DNA of 64,000 nucleotides from Zasmidium citrigriseum (taxonomy: Eukaryota > Ascomycota > Dothideomycetes > Mycosphaerellales > Mycosphaerellaceae): contig NHNW01000034.1 in assembly GCA_002786025.1 (NCBI GenBank), positions 62,001 to 126,000 of the forward strand, given 5' to 3'. Of the stretch, positions 52,160 to 63,826 are shown piece by piece (positions within the stretch are counted from its first letter, which is position 1; every line of letters starts with the position of its first letter). The translations under genes and the position numbers were made by a program. Under the pieces are notes generated by a model. That model did not search any database, had not been told where the DNA came from, and saw only the letters and a program-made list of their open reading frames with translations.

Positions 52160-54479
52160 ATGCCCACCAAAAGAAGCAAAAACGCAACCCCATCGGAAGG
52201 GTCGGGCAAACTCGTCGTAACAGCCCAACAATCCCGCTTCCACACCGAAATGGACGAGGACAACAATCTCAAAGAGGTCAACTCACTCCCCAACCCCTGA
52301 CCTGAAATATCTTCCACCCCCTAAGACATTTCCAGATCATAGTCAAAGACCTCTCCATCTCAATCTCCAACCGCGAACTCCTCTCCCACGCGGAACTCAA
52401 CCTCCAACGCGGCCGCCACTACATCCTACACGGCCGCAACGGAATCGGGAAATCTACGCTCTTGCGAGCCATTGCGGAGGACCAAGTGCCGAGTATTCCA
52501 AGGGGCGTGAAGGTTTTGCTTTTGGGGCAGACGCAATCTTCACCCAACCTCGAAGACGACTTAGGGAGGCTGGATCTGGACGAAATCAGCGTGTTGGACT
52601 ACGTCGTACGCTCGGATGAGAAACGCGAGAAGCTCATGCAAGAAGCGTCTTTGCTGGAGAAGGCTCTCGATGCGAGTGGGAGTGATTCTACGGCTGCTGT
52701 GAGGGCGTTGAGGAGAGTGGAGTTTGAACGGTTGGAGAGGAAGGTTGAGGAGGCGGAGCAGATTGCGCAGAGGAGGAGCGGAGCCAGGGGTAAAGAGTCA
52801 AGAAAAGTCTTGATTGCGCTTGAACAGGAATTGAAAGTTGCGAAAGAGAGATTGGAAGGGGGGATCAGTGTGGAGGAGACGAGTGAGGAGACGAAGAGGG
52901 CGGCGGAGGTTTTGGGGGAGGTGCAGATGAGTCTTGAACTGGTAAGTGACCCGCTTCTGATGGATGTTCAATACTAACAATCCACGGTCAGATGGATGCA
53001 TCCTCCGCAGAAGCCAAAGCCCGCACCGTCCTCCTAGGTCTAGGCTTCTCCCAAGAAAGCCTCACCCTCGCACGCTCTCAATTATCAGGAGGCTGGAAGA
53101 CTCGCTGCGAGCTCGCCTGCGCCCTCTGCCAATCCCCCGACCTCCTCCTCCTCGACGAACCGACAAATTTTCTCGACCTCCCCTCAATCATCTGGCTAGA
53201 ACGACACATCCAATCCATGGACTCCAGCACCACAGTCCTCGTCGTGACACACGACCGGTCTTTTGGTGACGAGGTCGCTGATGAGTTGCTTGTTCTTAGG
53301 GAGCAGCAATTGGAGCGGTTCAGGGGGAATTTATCCGCTTATGAAACTGATCGTCTTAAGCAGTACAAGTATTTGACGAGGATGAAAGACGCCCAAGAGA
53401 AACAAAAGAAACACATCAAAGAAACCATCGAAGGAAACGTGCAGGCGGCGAAACGCGCCGGCGACGACAAAAAGCTCAAACAAGCCGCCTCGCGCAAAAA
53501 GAAATTGGATGAGAGGATGGGCATGGAAGTCTCCGCCAAAGGCACTCGGTTCAAACTCAACCGTGACCTGGCGGGATATTTCACGAGCAAGAGGGATGAA
53601 ATCGACGTGCCGAAATTTGATCCTCCGGCTACGATGTCGATACCGACGGAGCCTGCGGATTTGAGGTTTCCCGGGGCGGTGGTGTCTTTTGAAGGCGTCA
53701 GTTTCTCTTACGGAAAGAACGAGATCCTCAAAGACGTCGACCTGACCATCCACCCGGGCGATCGGATCGGTCTCGCGGGCTTGAACGGATCCGGGAAATC
53801 AACACTGGTCTCTCTTGCTCTGGGGAAGAATATGGGACCCGGAGCTGTGTTGAAGGGGAGCATAACCAGACATACTCGGGCGAGGATTGGACTTTACTCC
53901 CAACTTGCCGCGGAGGAGTTGGAAGCCGTCTCCGCTGCACAACCAGCATTGACGGCCCTGACCCATCTAATGGAATTCGCAAACCTCTCGCAAGACTCCG
54001 AACAAGAAGCTCGGGGGATGTTATCCGGCGTCGGCCTCTCCGGAAAAATCGTCTCAGACGTTCCGATCTCCTTACTCTCAGGAGGCCAGAAAGTCCGTCT
54101 CGCCCTCGCGAAAATTCTTTGGAATCCACCACATCTTTTGATTTTGGACGAAGTGACTACGCATCTGGACACGGATACCATCCAGGCTCTTGTGGGGGCT
54201 CTAAAGGGGTACGAAGGCGCTGTGCTGGTCGTTACGCATGATCGGTTTTTTATGAAGACTGTTGTTGAGGGGGTGAGTATGAGGAGTCTTGCTGTTAGTT
54301 CGAGGCCGGAGGATACTGAGGGGAGTGAGGAGAGTAGTGATGAGGAGGATGAGGATGGGTTGAAGAGGAATCGGGTGGTTTATCGGTTGAGTAAGGGGAA
54401 ATTGTTGAGGCTTGAAAGGGGGATGGAGCAGTATGAGGAGATCGCGGCGAGGAGTGCGACGAAGTTGGGGAAGACGTGA
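52160..54479 (+). CDS. ABCF-type soluble ATP-binding cassette ATPase
   Basis: Three exons (52160-52276, 52336-52941, 52992-54479), introns 59 and 50 nt; 736 aa. Two ABC domains without membrane segments: first Walker A GRNGIGKSTLL, signature LSGGWKTR, Walker B LLLLDEPTNFLD; second GLNGSGKSTLV, LSGGQKVRLALA, LLILDEVTTHLD. The linker between them is basic and coiled (YKYLTRMKDAQEKQKKHIKE), as in Arb1/Gcn20 proteins. ABCF proteins act on ribosomes, in biogenesis or in translation control. An acidic insert, EGSEESSDEEDEDG, interrupts the C-terminal end. The exact ortholog (Arb1-like or a fungal-specific branch) is not certain. Confidence 0.92.
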
Positions 54480-54655
54480 AGTTGAGCTGTTGGAGGGAGT
54501 GCATGGCGATTAGATAATCCGAGCTGAAGGAGCTGGACCTACCAGTCATCATGTTGCCTGGCTATCTTCACATACACGTCAAATGTGAAGTCCGCAAACA
54601 ATCAATCAAGAAGACTTGTCGAACTCGTAGCCATCTTCTTCATCTTGTAGCAGCC

Positions 54656-55360
54656 ATGACCATCTCAATCTCGAAAGCCTCCCGGGAGGACGTCGTCGAT
54701 ATCGTCAACGTCCGTGCGGCTGCCTTCGCCAACGACCCACGGCATCAATACGGCATGCCGAGTCCGATGACCGATGAGCAGAAGCAAGAGTATCGACAGT
54801 ACCAACTCGATGCCATCATAATCCGGCTCGATTTGTCCAGTCGTCATTACTTCAAAGCCCTCGATGAGCCGAGTGGGCAGATGGTCGGTTTTTCGTGCTG
54901 GAACTCACCGGAGGAGAAAGATGGTTATGCCAATGACGATGAACCGCCGCCACCAATGCCGGAGTTGCCATCTTTTGTGAACAAGGCAACGTTTGATGAA
55001 GTCGGGGAGAAGTTCAAGCAGGCGAGGGCGCGGATCATGGGCGAGAGGGCGGATTATTGGTGTGAGTGATCTCCCTGTCTTCTTCTTGCCGGATTTCTGA
55101 TTGACGGTCATGATGCAGTCCTCCAAGCCATGTGCGTGCGGCCAGAATGTCAAGGTCGCGGGATTGGTGACCAATTGCTGAAACAAGGCCTTCGGCACCT
55201 GGTCGACAAAGATGGGTTGGACTGTTATTTGGAATCTTCGGAGGCGGCTCATAGGCTTTATGCGAAGAACGGATTCAGTCCCGAGGAATCGATCCCGCTG
55301 GTGAATGGGACATTTATCGTGCGATCCATGTTGAGGAAAGCACCGGCTGGCGGTGGATGA
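54656..55360 (+). CDS. GNAT-family N-acetyltransferase
   Basis: Two exons (54656-55061, 55119-55360) with a 57-nt intron (GTGAGT...GATGCAG); 215 aa. After splicing the acetyl-CoA segment reads LQAMCVRPECQGRGIGDQLL, with the Q/R-x-x-G-x-G/A loop, followed by CYLESSEAAHRLYAKNGF, the usual GNAT C-terminal strand and helix. The N-terminal ISKASREDVVDIVNVRAAAF is the first helix. Fungal relatives are usually annotated as acetyltransferases of unknown substrate. An upstream in-frame ATG at 54551 would add 35 residues, but the one at 54656 matches the family start. Its 3' end converges on the complex I assembly gene, with 33 bp between stops. Confidence 0.9.
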
Positions 55361-55393
55361 GTTTGGATAGTAGCCGTGTCCTTTTCGAGTTCT

Positions 55394-57095
55394 TCAGACG
55401 GTGATATCACCGCCGAAACCGACTGGTCTCCTTCGTGGCTGGCCTTGTTCTGTTGGTTTGTATGGAACAATAGCCATCACCTGATAGAGTCGGCCCATAC
55501 CTTGCGGGCTGTGGTCCACAAGTCGCTTCCAGCCACTTTCGACTCTCTTGACCACTTCGGTGAGCTCACTCTTGTCTTGTCCAGTGGAGCCAGCACGCTC
55601 CTTGTCGACAGCTCGCTTCACAAGCTGAGCAGCTCTCTCTTCGATGCCCATCGCTGTGAGGAAGCGGCCTTGATCCACTGGTCCATGCACTTCCACGCCA
55701 GGCGACGAATTGATCGCGGTCTCTGCCAATGCCATGAAGTCGACGTCGGCGCTGACATCGGTAGCACCAGCGGAGAGGAATGGCGATACTATCTTGTGGG
55801 CGCGAATACCACGTAGAGAATTGGTGGGGATTGTGGATGGCGGTCCGTAGTCGATAATCAAAGCAGCTCCAGAAGGGTCAGGCTTCCTCACGGGCGTTTC
55901 CTTTGCAGCAGAAGCTACTTGCCTCCCAGGTACTGATACCTTCGGCTGGGAGGCCGCTTCTATCTCGTGCTGGTTCGAGCCGCCCAGTCTGATTGCAAAG
56001 TCTCGAACGTAAGCCTGGCTCTCGGGGCTGATCTCAATGGTTGCTCCGTCGGTGTCTTTCAACGCTGCGTAGCGAGGAGATGTCTCAGGCAGATACATCG
56101 AGTGTGGAGTTGCAGTCCTGGAGAGGGATAGCTCAAACTCCGGCTCGCCCTCCTTTAGTCGGTGCGGTGGCTTAGGAGACACGAGCATCTCCCTCCACTG
56201 GCTCGCTTCATGCTTCCTGCCCTGAGCCTGTATTGGTCCAGTGGGTGTCTGAATGGTGTTTTGCTGTTCGGGAGTCTGCTTGATCGCCTGAAAGATGTGG
56301 ATTGGTAGGGCGTCGAAGAACTCATGGGCAATAATGAAAGGCGTCTTGCTGCCGTCTCGGGGCACGAATCGGACGTCCTCAGTCCAGACGATCTTTAGGT
56401 CTGGTGAATGCCTGCTTGTGCTCTCCCAGCCCAAATCTGTCTTCTCCATGCTGTTCTCGCCGCAAAGCAGACGATGCTGAGTATGTCGTAGAGTCTCACT
56501 GGCCTCGACAAGATAGACAGCCTCAATGGCTTTCGCCAGAGGAGGAAAGTTGCGAATCGTCTGCACACCCAAATCTCTCAGCAAATGTATCTTCATTGTG
56601 ATATAAATCATATCTTACACGCAGCATATCATCCATGAGAGTGCCTCTGCCTGGACCAACCTCCATCACGTATACGCCCTCGCTCTTTCTGCCCTGTGCG
56701 ATCCATTCTGCCACAATCCAGACACCGATGAGCTCGCCGAACATCTGACTGATCTCGGGTGAAGTCACGAAGTCGCCTTTCGTTCCGAACTGGTCTCGAT
56801 CGGAAGACAGCGCGCCGGTGTAGTAGCCGCCCAGGTCGGAGGTGAGGACTTGGCGCATGAAGGATGCTACCGGGATTGGGCCAGTTGTCTACTGAAAGTC
56901 AGTGTCTATAGTGACTTCGGCCTGCGGTTGTCTTACTGTGATGGCCTCAGATAGCTGCTTTGCCAGAGGAGTCGACCATTTGTAGCCGCTCTCGGTTGAG
57001 CTCCATCGAATGGCCGATTGTCTGCTGCATTGTAAGTTGAGCCTGGCAGCATTGCGCGACAGCTGTCTAGCTGTGCGGCAAAAGCTGCTCCTCAT
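55394..57095 (-). CDS. NDUFAF7: Mitochondrial complex I assembly methyltransferase, NDUFAF7/MidA family
   Basis: Three exons, complement of 56937-57095, 56619-56888 and 55394-56560; introns 48 and 58 nt; 531 aa. The N-terminus MRSSFCRTARQLSRNAARLN is a strong mitochondrial presequence. Then come GPIPVASFMRQVLTSDLGGY, GDFVTSPEISQMFGELIGVW, the SAM-binding motif VMEVGPGRGTLMDDML, and FIIAHEFFDALPIHIF. Human NDUFAF7 dimethylates an arginine of the NDUFS2 subunit early in complex I assembly. An insertion rich in Gln/Thr/Pro near the middle is longer than usual. The gene is divergent from the second HET gene, 247 bp apart. Confidence 0.93.
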
Positions 57096-57342
57096 CGTTT
57101 TCAATCAAATGTTAATGAAACAGGTTGCGAGAGCTGTTCGTGGTGACATCAACATTGACATCTTCCAATGTGGCCCAAGCTCACCCCCGAAGAGCTCCGC
57201 ACCCATGTCAACAACATCTCTTGGCTTGCATTGAGGCTGATGAACCTCTTCGCCTATCGACATCCAGCCGCAATGTCTCTGAATACATGTATCGATGTGT
57301 ATATCTCTCGTAAGTACTCATCAATCAAACTTTCGATTGGCG

Positions 57343-59430
57343 ATGTTCTCAGACTCCAAACCGCTCTACAAGCCCCTCGAGGGCGAGCACGCCATCCGCT
57401 TCATTCGCCTCCTCCCAGGAGCACCAGAAGATCAACTGGCTCTGGATCTTGTGTATGACAACCTCTCAAAGAAGTCGCCGCCGGTATACGAAGCAACATC
57501 CTACACATGGGGACCTCCGAACCCTACACAGACCATCACCTGCAATGGAATGCCATTTGACCTCCGTGAGAATGCTTACAACTTCCTTCTTCACCTTCGC
57601 CAGCCTCACGAGAGCCGCATTCTGTGGATGGACTGCATCTGTATCAACCAGGCCGACACAGCAGAACGAGCCGCGCAGGTCAAGATTATGCATCTGATCT
57701 ATCGACAGGCAAAGAAGGTCCTCATCTGGCTGGGCCCCGGGGATGAGCTCAGTGGCATTGCCATGAAGTACATTTCGAAGCTGGATCCTCGACCATATAT
57801 GAAACAGGTCGAGCATCAGGCGTTCAGTAGCGGCAGACCAGCCTGGGAAGCCAAGTCTTTTCATTTCGATGACCTAATGGAGACCGACGTTAACAAGCAA
57901 CTGGTCCAGGCGCTAGTCTCCGTCTTTTCTCGACTGTGGTTCAAGAGAGTCTGGGTGCAGCAAGAAGTGGCCCTCTGTAAAGACACCGTCGCACTATGCG
58001 GGCCACGGGAGGTCTCATGGGATCAGTTGTCTTCCATGGCCTGGCTTCTGATGCCTCGAGATTCCAACGGCTGGCCTTCTTGGGCGGGAGTGTATTCTCG
58101 CACCATAGAACCCGCAACGCTCGCGATCCGCTTGATGCAGTCGAACCGTATTGCGCACCTCCGAGTAGTGTCTCCCTGGAGCGTCACCGAAGCGCCCGAC
58201 CGCGCTGCGTTCCAGACTGACGAGGAGAAACTGATATTCGACGGAACTTCTAGCACTCGCCTGGGCGCTTACCTGGGCGTCCCATTTGTGAAGCTGGTAG
58301 GGGACTGCTCTTGGTGTGAAGCTACTGACCCTCGCGACAAAGTCTTTGCACTCTACAATCTGGACAGGAAGACTGACCCACTCTATCTCAGCCGACGGCC
58401 CAAAGTTGACTACGATGCCCCATGGCAAACGATCTTCATCCGCACTGCCAAATGGATGTACGAAAGCTACCCGAGAGAGACTCTGGAAAAGTGCGGACGT
58501 TCTCGACAGAACGGCGTCAACATCCCATCATGGGTCCCTGACTTTCGCGTCAACCTCGACATTGCATTTGTGCTGCATCCGATTTGGGGTGCTGGTGGCG
58601 CGGCTTACAACCCGACTCTGCGTTTTCTCACAGTGGCACGCTCAAAACATGGCGCAAATCCGATCCCATCTTACACGTGCAAAGACGATCGGAACAGGAC
58701 AAAACGGATTCCCAGTGCAGCTCTTGAACTTACTGCAATCTTGCTAGATCGCATCGTTTACTCGAGTCCCAAGCTAAATGCCCCATCTGAGTATCTGCGA
58801 GACAACGTCAACGGCGTACTAGACAAGCTGAGCTCTGACCAGGCGTATATCGAAGAGCATTGTCCTACCTACTTCACCGGAGAGCCCGGCACAGAAGCGT
58901 ATGCGGGTACCATCATCGCCAACACCACTCACGAAGACAGCAATGCCTCCAAGGACTACGAGATTAAGGGTTTCGCTGAATGGCATACATGGCTTAAGAA
59001 CGGCTTTCCAGATCCAAGTCCTCCATACCACGACGCAGTTGAGAACGCCGAGATGCTCACCAAGAACGGCTTCAATATCACTGCTCATGGCTTGATGTGT
59101 CTGGCACCTGCAATGGCAACCATTGGCGATTACGTCGCCATTCTGAATGGCTTCAAATATCCTGTTGCTTTGAGGAAAGTCGGCCTACTGGAGCAACAGT
59201 ACTACGAGCTCCTTGGACCATGCTATATCCATCGAATGATGCGAGGACGGGCATGGTCTTTAATTGAAGAGTTCAAATGCAAGTACCAGCCTGAAGGCAG
59301 GGAGTCAATTCAAAGCACGGAAAGGAAGGACTTAGAGGAGAGCCCGTGCGAGACCTTCCCTTTCAATGCGAAGAAAGATTACACAAAGGTAGTTCGAGTG
59401 CTTGGGAAGAGACGAATTGCTCTTGTTTGA
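57343..59430 (+). CDS. HET-domain (heterokaryon incompatibility) protein
   Basis: Single exon, 695 aa from the ATG at 57343; an in-frame ATG at 57295 would add 16 residues. The HET domain spans about 40-185: VYEATSYTWGPP, ITCNGMPFDLRENAYNFLLH, LWMDCICINQADTAERAAQV, IYRQAKKVLIWLGPGD, then SVFSRLWFKRVWVQQEVALC. A HET-associated C-terminal region includes DPRDKVFALYNL, ESYPRETLE, IPSWVPDFRVN and near the end LMCLAPAMATIGDYVAIL. HET proteins function in non-self recognition or related cell death; this one has no partner gene next to it in the window. A degraded fragment of a close relative lies at 45930-46125. Confidence 0.93.
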   Translation: MFSDSKPLYKPLEGEHAIRFIRLLPGAPEDQLALDLVYDNLSKKSPPVYEATSYTWGPPNPTQTITCNGMPFDLRENAYNFLLHLRQPHESRILWMDCICINQADTAERAAQVKIMHLIYRQAKKVLIWLGPGDELSGIAMKYISKLDPRPYMKQVEHQAFSSGRPAWEAKSFHFDDLMETDVNKQLVQALVSVFSRLWFKRVWVQQEVALCKDTVALCGPREVSWDQLSSMAWLLMPRDSNGWPSWAGVYSRTIEPATLAIRLMQSNRIAHLRVVSPWSVTEAPDRAAFQTDEEKLIFDGTSSTRLGAYLGVPFVKLVGDCSWCEATDPRDKVFALYNLDRKTDPLYLSRRPKVDYDAPWQTIFIRTAKWMYESYPRETLEKCGRSRQNGVNIPSWVPDFRVNLDIAFVLHPIWGAGGAAYNPTLRFLTVARSKHGANPIPSYTCKDDRNRTKRIPSAALELTAILLDRIVYSSPKLNAPSEYLRDNVNGVLDKLSSDQAYIEEHCPTYFTGEPGTEAYAGTIIANTTHEDSNASKDYEIKGFAEWHTWLKNGFPDPSPPYHDAVENAEMLTKNGFNITAHGLMCLAPAMATIGDYVAILNGFKYPVALRKVGLLEQQYYELLGPCYIHRMMRGRAWSLIEEFKCKYQPEGRESIQSTERKDLEESPCETFPFNAKKDYTKVVRVLGKRRIALV

Positions 59431-59474
59431 AGAAGGGAAACGTGGCGAGTTGTACATAGTGCTTGGTATTTCGT

Positions 59475-60977
59475 CTATAGCTTCGGGAAAGCAGTCGGTA
59501 CCTCCCCAGCCATCTCCACCAGAGTACTCTTGTTCTGCGTCCAATGCTCCAAACTCATCCTCCCATTCTCCGTCCCCAACCCACTCATCTTCCACCCACC
59601 GACCGGCATCTCCGCCGGACTCTCGCCCCAAGTATTCACCCACGTGATACCCGCCTCCAATCTCTGCACAACCTTGTGGCCAAAGTCGATATTACTCGTG
59701 AACACACCGGCCGCAAGACCCATCTGTGTGTTATTCGCCCGCGTGATAAGTTTCTCCAGCCAATCGGCGTCCTTGTCGTCGTAGTAGAGGATGCACATCA
59801 CGGGGCCGAAGATCTCGTCGATGGTGATGAGCATGTCGTCGGTGCAGTCGGTGAAGACGGTAGGTTTGACCCAGTAGCCGTCTTTGCTGGCGCCGGATGG
59901 AAGGTCGGGTTGGCCGAGACCGCCGTAGAGAAGAGTGGCTTTGTCAGTTTCGATGCCGTGTTTGATGTATTTCAGGACTTTCTCGTGGTGGACTTTGCTG
60001 ACCAGGGGGCCGAAGTTGGTGTTGGGGTCGAAAAGGTCTCCGGGGCGGATATTGGGCATTTTCGAGAGGAGATTCTGTTCGAAGGAGGACTTCATTGAGG
60101 CGGGAACGAACACTCTGGTACCGTTTGTGCAGACCTGGCCCGTGGAGAAGAAGTTGGCCATCATGGCGCCGTTGACGCCGTTGTCGACTGTCGCGTCGGG
60201 CAGGACGATGCAGGGCGATTTGCCGCCGAGTTCCATGGTGACGTATTTCATACCGTTGGCGGCGGAGGAGGCAACCTTGCAGCCTGTTGAGACTTGGCCG
60301 GTGAAGGAGACTTTGGCGATCCCTGGGTGGGAAGTGAGCATAGCGCCCACATCGCCGGCGCCTTGGACGACGTTGAAGACTCCTGGGGGTACGCCGGCTT
60401 CGGTGTAGATTTCTGCCAGTTTGAGGGCGTGGAGAGGGGTGAATTCGGAGGGCTTGTAGACCATGCAGTTTCCTGCTGCGAGGCAGGGGGCGGATTTCCA
60501 GAGGGCGATTTGGATGGGGTAGTTCCAGGCTCCGATGCCTGCACAGACTCCGAGAGGGGCTTTGGTTGTGTAGACCCAGGCGTCTGGGCGGAGTTGGGTC
60601 GTTTCGCCGTTGAGACCGCCTGATGCTACGAGGTTGGCGTAGTATTCGAGTACGTCGGCACCGGTCACGACGTCGACCACACTCGTCTCAGAGAAGGCCT
60701 TGCCGGTGTCGTGAGTCTCGATCTTGGCGAGCTCGTCGTTTCTTTGTCGGAGGAGGGCGACAGCGCGGAGGAGGATTCTTGAGCGTTCCATGGTAGTCAT
60801 CCGGGACCATTTGACAAAGGCATCCTGGGCAGACTTGACAGCCGCATCGATGGCGGCCTTGTCTGCTGTGCAGATTTCTGCAATGGGCTGGTTGTTGGAA
60901 GGATCGATGCTCTGGAAGGTCTTGCTGGTCTCGTGGCGTTGGCCATTGTAGTACAGCGCCTGCTTTTCGTAGGCCAT
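59475..60977 (-). CDS. Betaine aldehyde dehydrogenase (aldehyde dehydrogenase family)
   Basis: Single exon, 500 aa, the full family length. Landmarks: [46 protein letters not shown], catalytic Glu in [10 protein letters not shown], catalytic Cys in [14 protein letters not shown], and EIFGPVM. The end [20 protein letters not shown] with [10 protein letters not shown] is typical of betaine aldehyde dehydrogenases. The enzyme would oxidise betaine aldehyde to glycine betaine with NAD(P)+. Its divergent neighbour encodes choline oxidase, which makes betaine aldehyde, and this strongly supports the assignment. No peroxisomal or mitochondrial signal is visible. Confidence 0.94.
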   Translation of the reverse strand: MAYEKQALYYNGQRHETSKTFQSIDPSNNQPIAEICTADKAAIDAAVKSAQDAFVKWSRMTTMERSRILLRAVALLRQRNDELAKIETHDTGKAFSETSVVDVVTGADVLEYYANLVASGGLNGETTQLRPDAWVYTTKAPLGVCAGIGAWNYPIQIALWKSAPCLAAGNCMVYKPSEFTPLHALKLAEIYTEAGVPPGVFNVVQGAGDVGAMLTSHPGIAKVSFTGQVSTGCKVASSAANGMKYVTMELGGKSPCIVLPDATVDNGVNGAMMANFFSTGQVCTNGTRVFVPASMKSSFEQNLLSKMPNIRPGDLFDPNTNFGPLVSKVHHEKVLKYIKHGIETDKATLLYGGLGQPDLPSGASKDGYWVKPTVFTDCTDDMLITIDEIFGPVMCILYYDDKDADWLEKLITRANNTQMGLAAGVFTSNIDFGHKVVQRLEAGITWVNTWGESPAEMPVGGWKMSGLGTENGRMSLEHWTQNKSTLVEMAGEVPTAFPKL

Positions 60978-61846
60978 GGTGAATTGGTTGGTGGCTGCTT
61001 ATCTTTTTTTCTCAATGCCTGTCGATGCAGGAGGACGTGCGGCGTGCGGTGTGAAGTGCTGGAGATACGCAGGCGAGATCACGTGGCAGACGTAAGTGAA
61101 GTGAAAGAATTCGATGGCTTGTTTGGGCAAGAACAACCGGAATCAGACCGGCGACGGAAGAGAGCGGGTTTTGGAGGTGTGTGGTGTGAGAGATGGCTTT
61201 GCCAAAAAATTTTGTATGCAGGGTCTATGCTCGCGAAGGTGGAGACGATGCTGCGGGTAGAGTGCTCGAGCTGCACGACTATCGGTCTTGGCGGAGATGC
61301 ATGATGCGGTCCTGCAGGAGAGCTCGAGTCAATGGATGCTTTATCCGCGAGGGTATCAGCTTTGCGGCTGGCGTTGTGTGATGTTGGTGATGGATTGGGT
61401 GTGATACAGGTGAGGTCGCTCTTCGGAGCTCGCTTAGAGGTGATGTACTTCATCGCAAAAGACGTGGGACGAACTGTCTAGCTTATCGGCGGCGGACATC
61501 TCGACGACGTCGATGTCTCGTGCCTCGCCGCCGCCATCGACGAAGGTTACGTCGTTTCGTGCTGCTAGCTCCAGCGCGCGGACGCCGGCAGCACGCTGGC
61601 GACGCATGCGCAGGCATATCCGCCTGATGCATCGCGTGTCACCACGGCCACGGCCAGATCTAAGCGTTCCCAGATTTTCAGTGTGGAGAAAGGTCGACTA
61701 CATTTATTTCTTTCTTCCTTCTGCTCCTTCACTCTCCTTCCCCTCCTCCAATCACCACTACATCCACCATCTGACTCTACATTCCCTCGCTCAAGGACAA
61801 GCGAGGCGACAAGTGCACTACTTCCAATCGATCAATCACACCCACC
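60978..61846. promoter_or_regulatory. Bidirectional promoter of the choline-to-betaine gene pair
   Basis: This 869-bp region separates the two divergent starts. The 160 bp before the choline oxidase ATG are strongly pyrimidine-rich (TTTCTTTCTTCCTTC and onward), a common leader of well-expressed fungal genes, and the ATG context is CACCATGAC. A TTATC (GATAA) site lies near 61482. No other repeated site was seen. Confidence 0.55.
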
Positions 61847-63475
61847 ATGACGACCAACTACATCTCGGCGGCCGATGCCAGCAGCTATGACTTTGTGATC
61901 GTTGGCGGAGGTACGGCCGGCTGCGTTATCGCCTCCCGCCTGTCCGAGTACTTACCAAACAAGCGCGTGCTGTTGATCGAGGCTGGCCCTTCGGATTTCA
62001 TGGACGACCGCGTGCTTCTGCTGAAGGACTGGCTGAACCTCTTGGGCGGTGAGCTGGACTACGACTACCCCACCACTGAGCAGCCGCATGGAAACTCGCA
62101 CATCAGACACTCCCGCGCCAAGGTTCTCGGCGGTTGCTCCAGCCACAACACGCTGATCAGCTTCCGTCCGTTCGAATACGACTGCCAGCGATGGGTTGCT
62201 CAGGGCTGCAAAGGCTGGGACTTCAAGACCTTCACCCGTCTGCTCGACAACCTGCGCAACACCGTCCAACCTGTTCACGAGAGACACAGGAACCAGCTTT
62301 GCAAGGACTGGGTCGAAACCGGCTCCAAGGCTCTTGGCGTTCCAGTTGTTCACGACTACAACAAGGAGATTCGATCCACGGGAGCTCTTCACCCCGGAAT
62401 CGGCTTCTTGTCCGTCTCTTACAACCCCGACGATGGCCGCAGGAGCAGTGCCAGCGTTGCCTACATCCATCCGATCCTGCGAGGCGAGGAGAGGAGGTCC
62501 AACTTGACCATCCTCACGAATGCTTGGGTGAGTAAGATCAATCTTGCCGGCGCTAAAGTCACAGGCGTGAACGTGACGCTGCAAGATGGCACCAAGCACA
62601 CCCTCAATGCCAAAGCGGAAACCATCTTGTGTGCAGGTGCTGTTGACACTCCCCGCTTGATGATGCTCTCTGGTCTCGGCCCAAAGCAACACCTCGAGTC
62701 TCTCGGTATCCAAGTCCACAAGGACATTCCCGGCGTAGGCGAGAACTTGATCGATCACCCAGAGAGCATCATCCTCTGGGAGCTGAACAAGCCCGTCCCC
62801 GCCAATCAGACCGTCATGGACTCCGATGCCGCCCTCTTCTTGCGAAGAGAAATCCCCAACGCAGCAGGCGGCGATCGCGACATCATCGATATCATGGCCC
62901 ACTGCTACCAAGTCCCATTCGTCTACAACACTGAACGTCTGGGTTATGATGTTCCAAAGGACGCTTTCTGCGTGACTCCTAACATCCCTCGTCCACGTTC
63001 CCGGGGTAAGCTGTACCTCACGAGCGCCGACCCCAGCGTCAAGCCCGCCCTTGACTTCCGTTACTTCTCCGACCCAGAGGGTTACGACGCCGCCACCATC
63101 GTCGCCGGTCTCAAGGCCGCCCGTGAGATCGCTACGCAGAAGCCATTCTCCGACTGGATCAAGCGAGAGATTGCCCCCGGACCAAAGATCCAGTCCGACG
63201 AGGAGCTCAGCGAGTACGGCCGCCGCGTCGCTCACACCGTCTACCATCCAGCCGGTACCACCAAGATGGGCGACGTCAAGACCAACCACATGGCCGTCGT
63301 CGACCCAGAGCTCAAGATCCGCGGACTGCAGAACGTCCGCATTGCTGATGCTGGTGTCTTCCCCGAGATGCCTTCTGTCAACCCCATGTTGACTGTGCTC
63401 TCCATTGGCGAGCGCTGCGCCGAGATGGTTGCTCAGACCTGGGGCTGGACCGGTCTTGAGAGGGCCAGGCTGTAA
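61847..63475 (+). CDS. Choline oxidase (GMC oxidoreductase)
   Basis: Single exon, 542 aa, compared with 546 in the bacterial enzyme. The FAD loop is FVIVGGGTAGCVIASRLSE, followed by LLIEAGPSD. The block SHIRHSRAKVLGGCSSHN places a histidine at residue 100, equivalent to the His that carries covalent FAD in Arthrobacter choline oxidase. HPESII supplies the glutamate that binds the choline ammonium; HTVYHPAGTTKMG and SVNPM carry the catalytic His and Asn. The enzyme oxidises choline to betaine aldehyde and on to betaine, producing hydrogen peroxide. It is paired head to head with betaine aldehyde dehydrogenase. No targeting signal such as a C-terminal SKL is seen (it ends ERARL). Confidence 0.94.
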   Translation: MTTNYISAADASSYDFVIVGGGTAGCVIASRLSEYLPNKRVLLIEAGPSDFMDDRVLLLKDWLNLLGGELDYDYPTTEQPHGNSHIRHSRAKVLGGCSSHNTLISFRPFEYDCQRWVAQGCKGWDFKTFTRLLDNLRNTVQPVHERHRNQLCKDWVETGSKALGVPVVHDYNKEIRSTGALHPGIGFLSVSYNPDDGRRSSASVAYIHPILRGEERRSNLTILTNAWVSKINLAGAKVTGVNVTLQDGTKHTLNAKAETILCAGAVDTPRLMMLSGLGPKQHLESLGIQVHKDIPGVGENLIDHPESIILWELNKPVPANQTVMDSDAALFLRREIPNAAGGDRDIIDIMAHCYQVPFVYNTERLGYDVPKDAFCVTPNIPRPRSRGKLYLTSADPSVKPALDFRYFSDPEGYDAATIVAGLKAAREIATQKPFSDWIKREIAPGPKIQSDEELSEYGRRVAHTVYHPAGTTKMGDVKTNHMAVVDPELKIRGLQNVRIADAGVFPEMPSVNPMLTVLSIGERCAEMVAQTWGWTGLERARL

Positions 63476-63782
63476 GCTGTGATTGTTCACACTTGGAGTT
63501 CGGTGCGATGTCAAACGAGTTTCACAAAAAGCATGTAACAGGATCTACAAAGGTTATTTATATGAGCAAGCGAGCACGGCGTTGGGATTTGAGGTTTCTG
63601 GAATGTGTAAAAAGCAGCTACGATACCCAAGTATTTGGTAGTTACCAAGACGAGTTAGAGAGCTGTGTATATCAACTTGCACGAATATGATGAAGCAGAC
63701 AGACCGCTTTCTGCCTACCCAACGTATCCTCTGAATAGCTCTCCTCATTGTCCGGGCGCACTGCTTGCCGTATGCAGAAAAT

Positions 63783-63810
63783 CACGTGATTTTCACGTGA
63801 CTTTCACGTG
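63783..63810. promoter_or_regulatory. Three CACGTG (E-box) sites spaced 11 bp
   Basis: CACGTG occurs at 63783-63788, 63794-63799 and 63805-63810, so successive boxes start exactly 11 bp apart, about one helical turn. In fungi this hexamer is bound by bHLH factors such as Cbf1/Pho4-type proteins. No gene start is visible nearby; the site may belong to a repeat or to a gene beyond the window. Confidence 0.65.
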
Positions 63811-63826
63811 ACATCTGCCGACGTCG

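Noticed and set aside
61952..63514. A 520-codon ORF on the minus strand covering nearly all of the choline oxidase gene
   Set aside because: It is the exact antisense of a clear GMC oxidoreductase and has no family motifs. The long open antisense frame follows from codon use on the coding strand.
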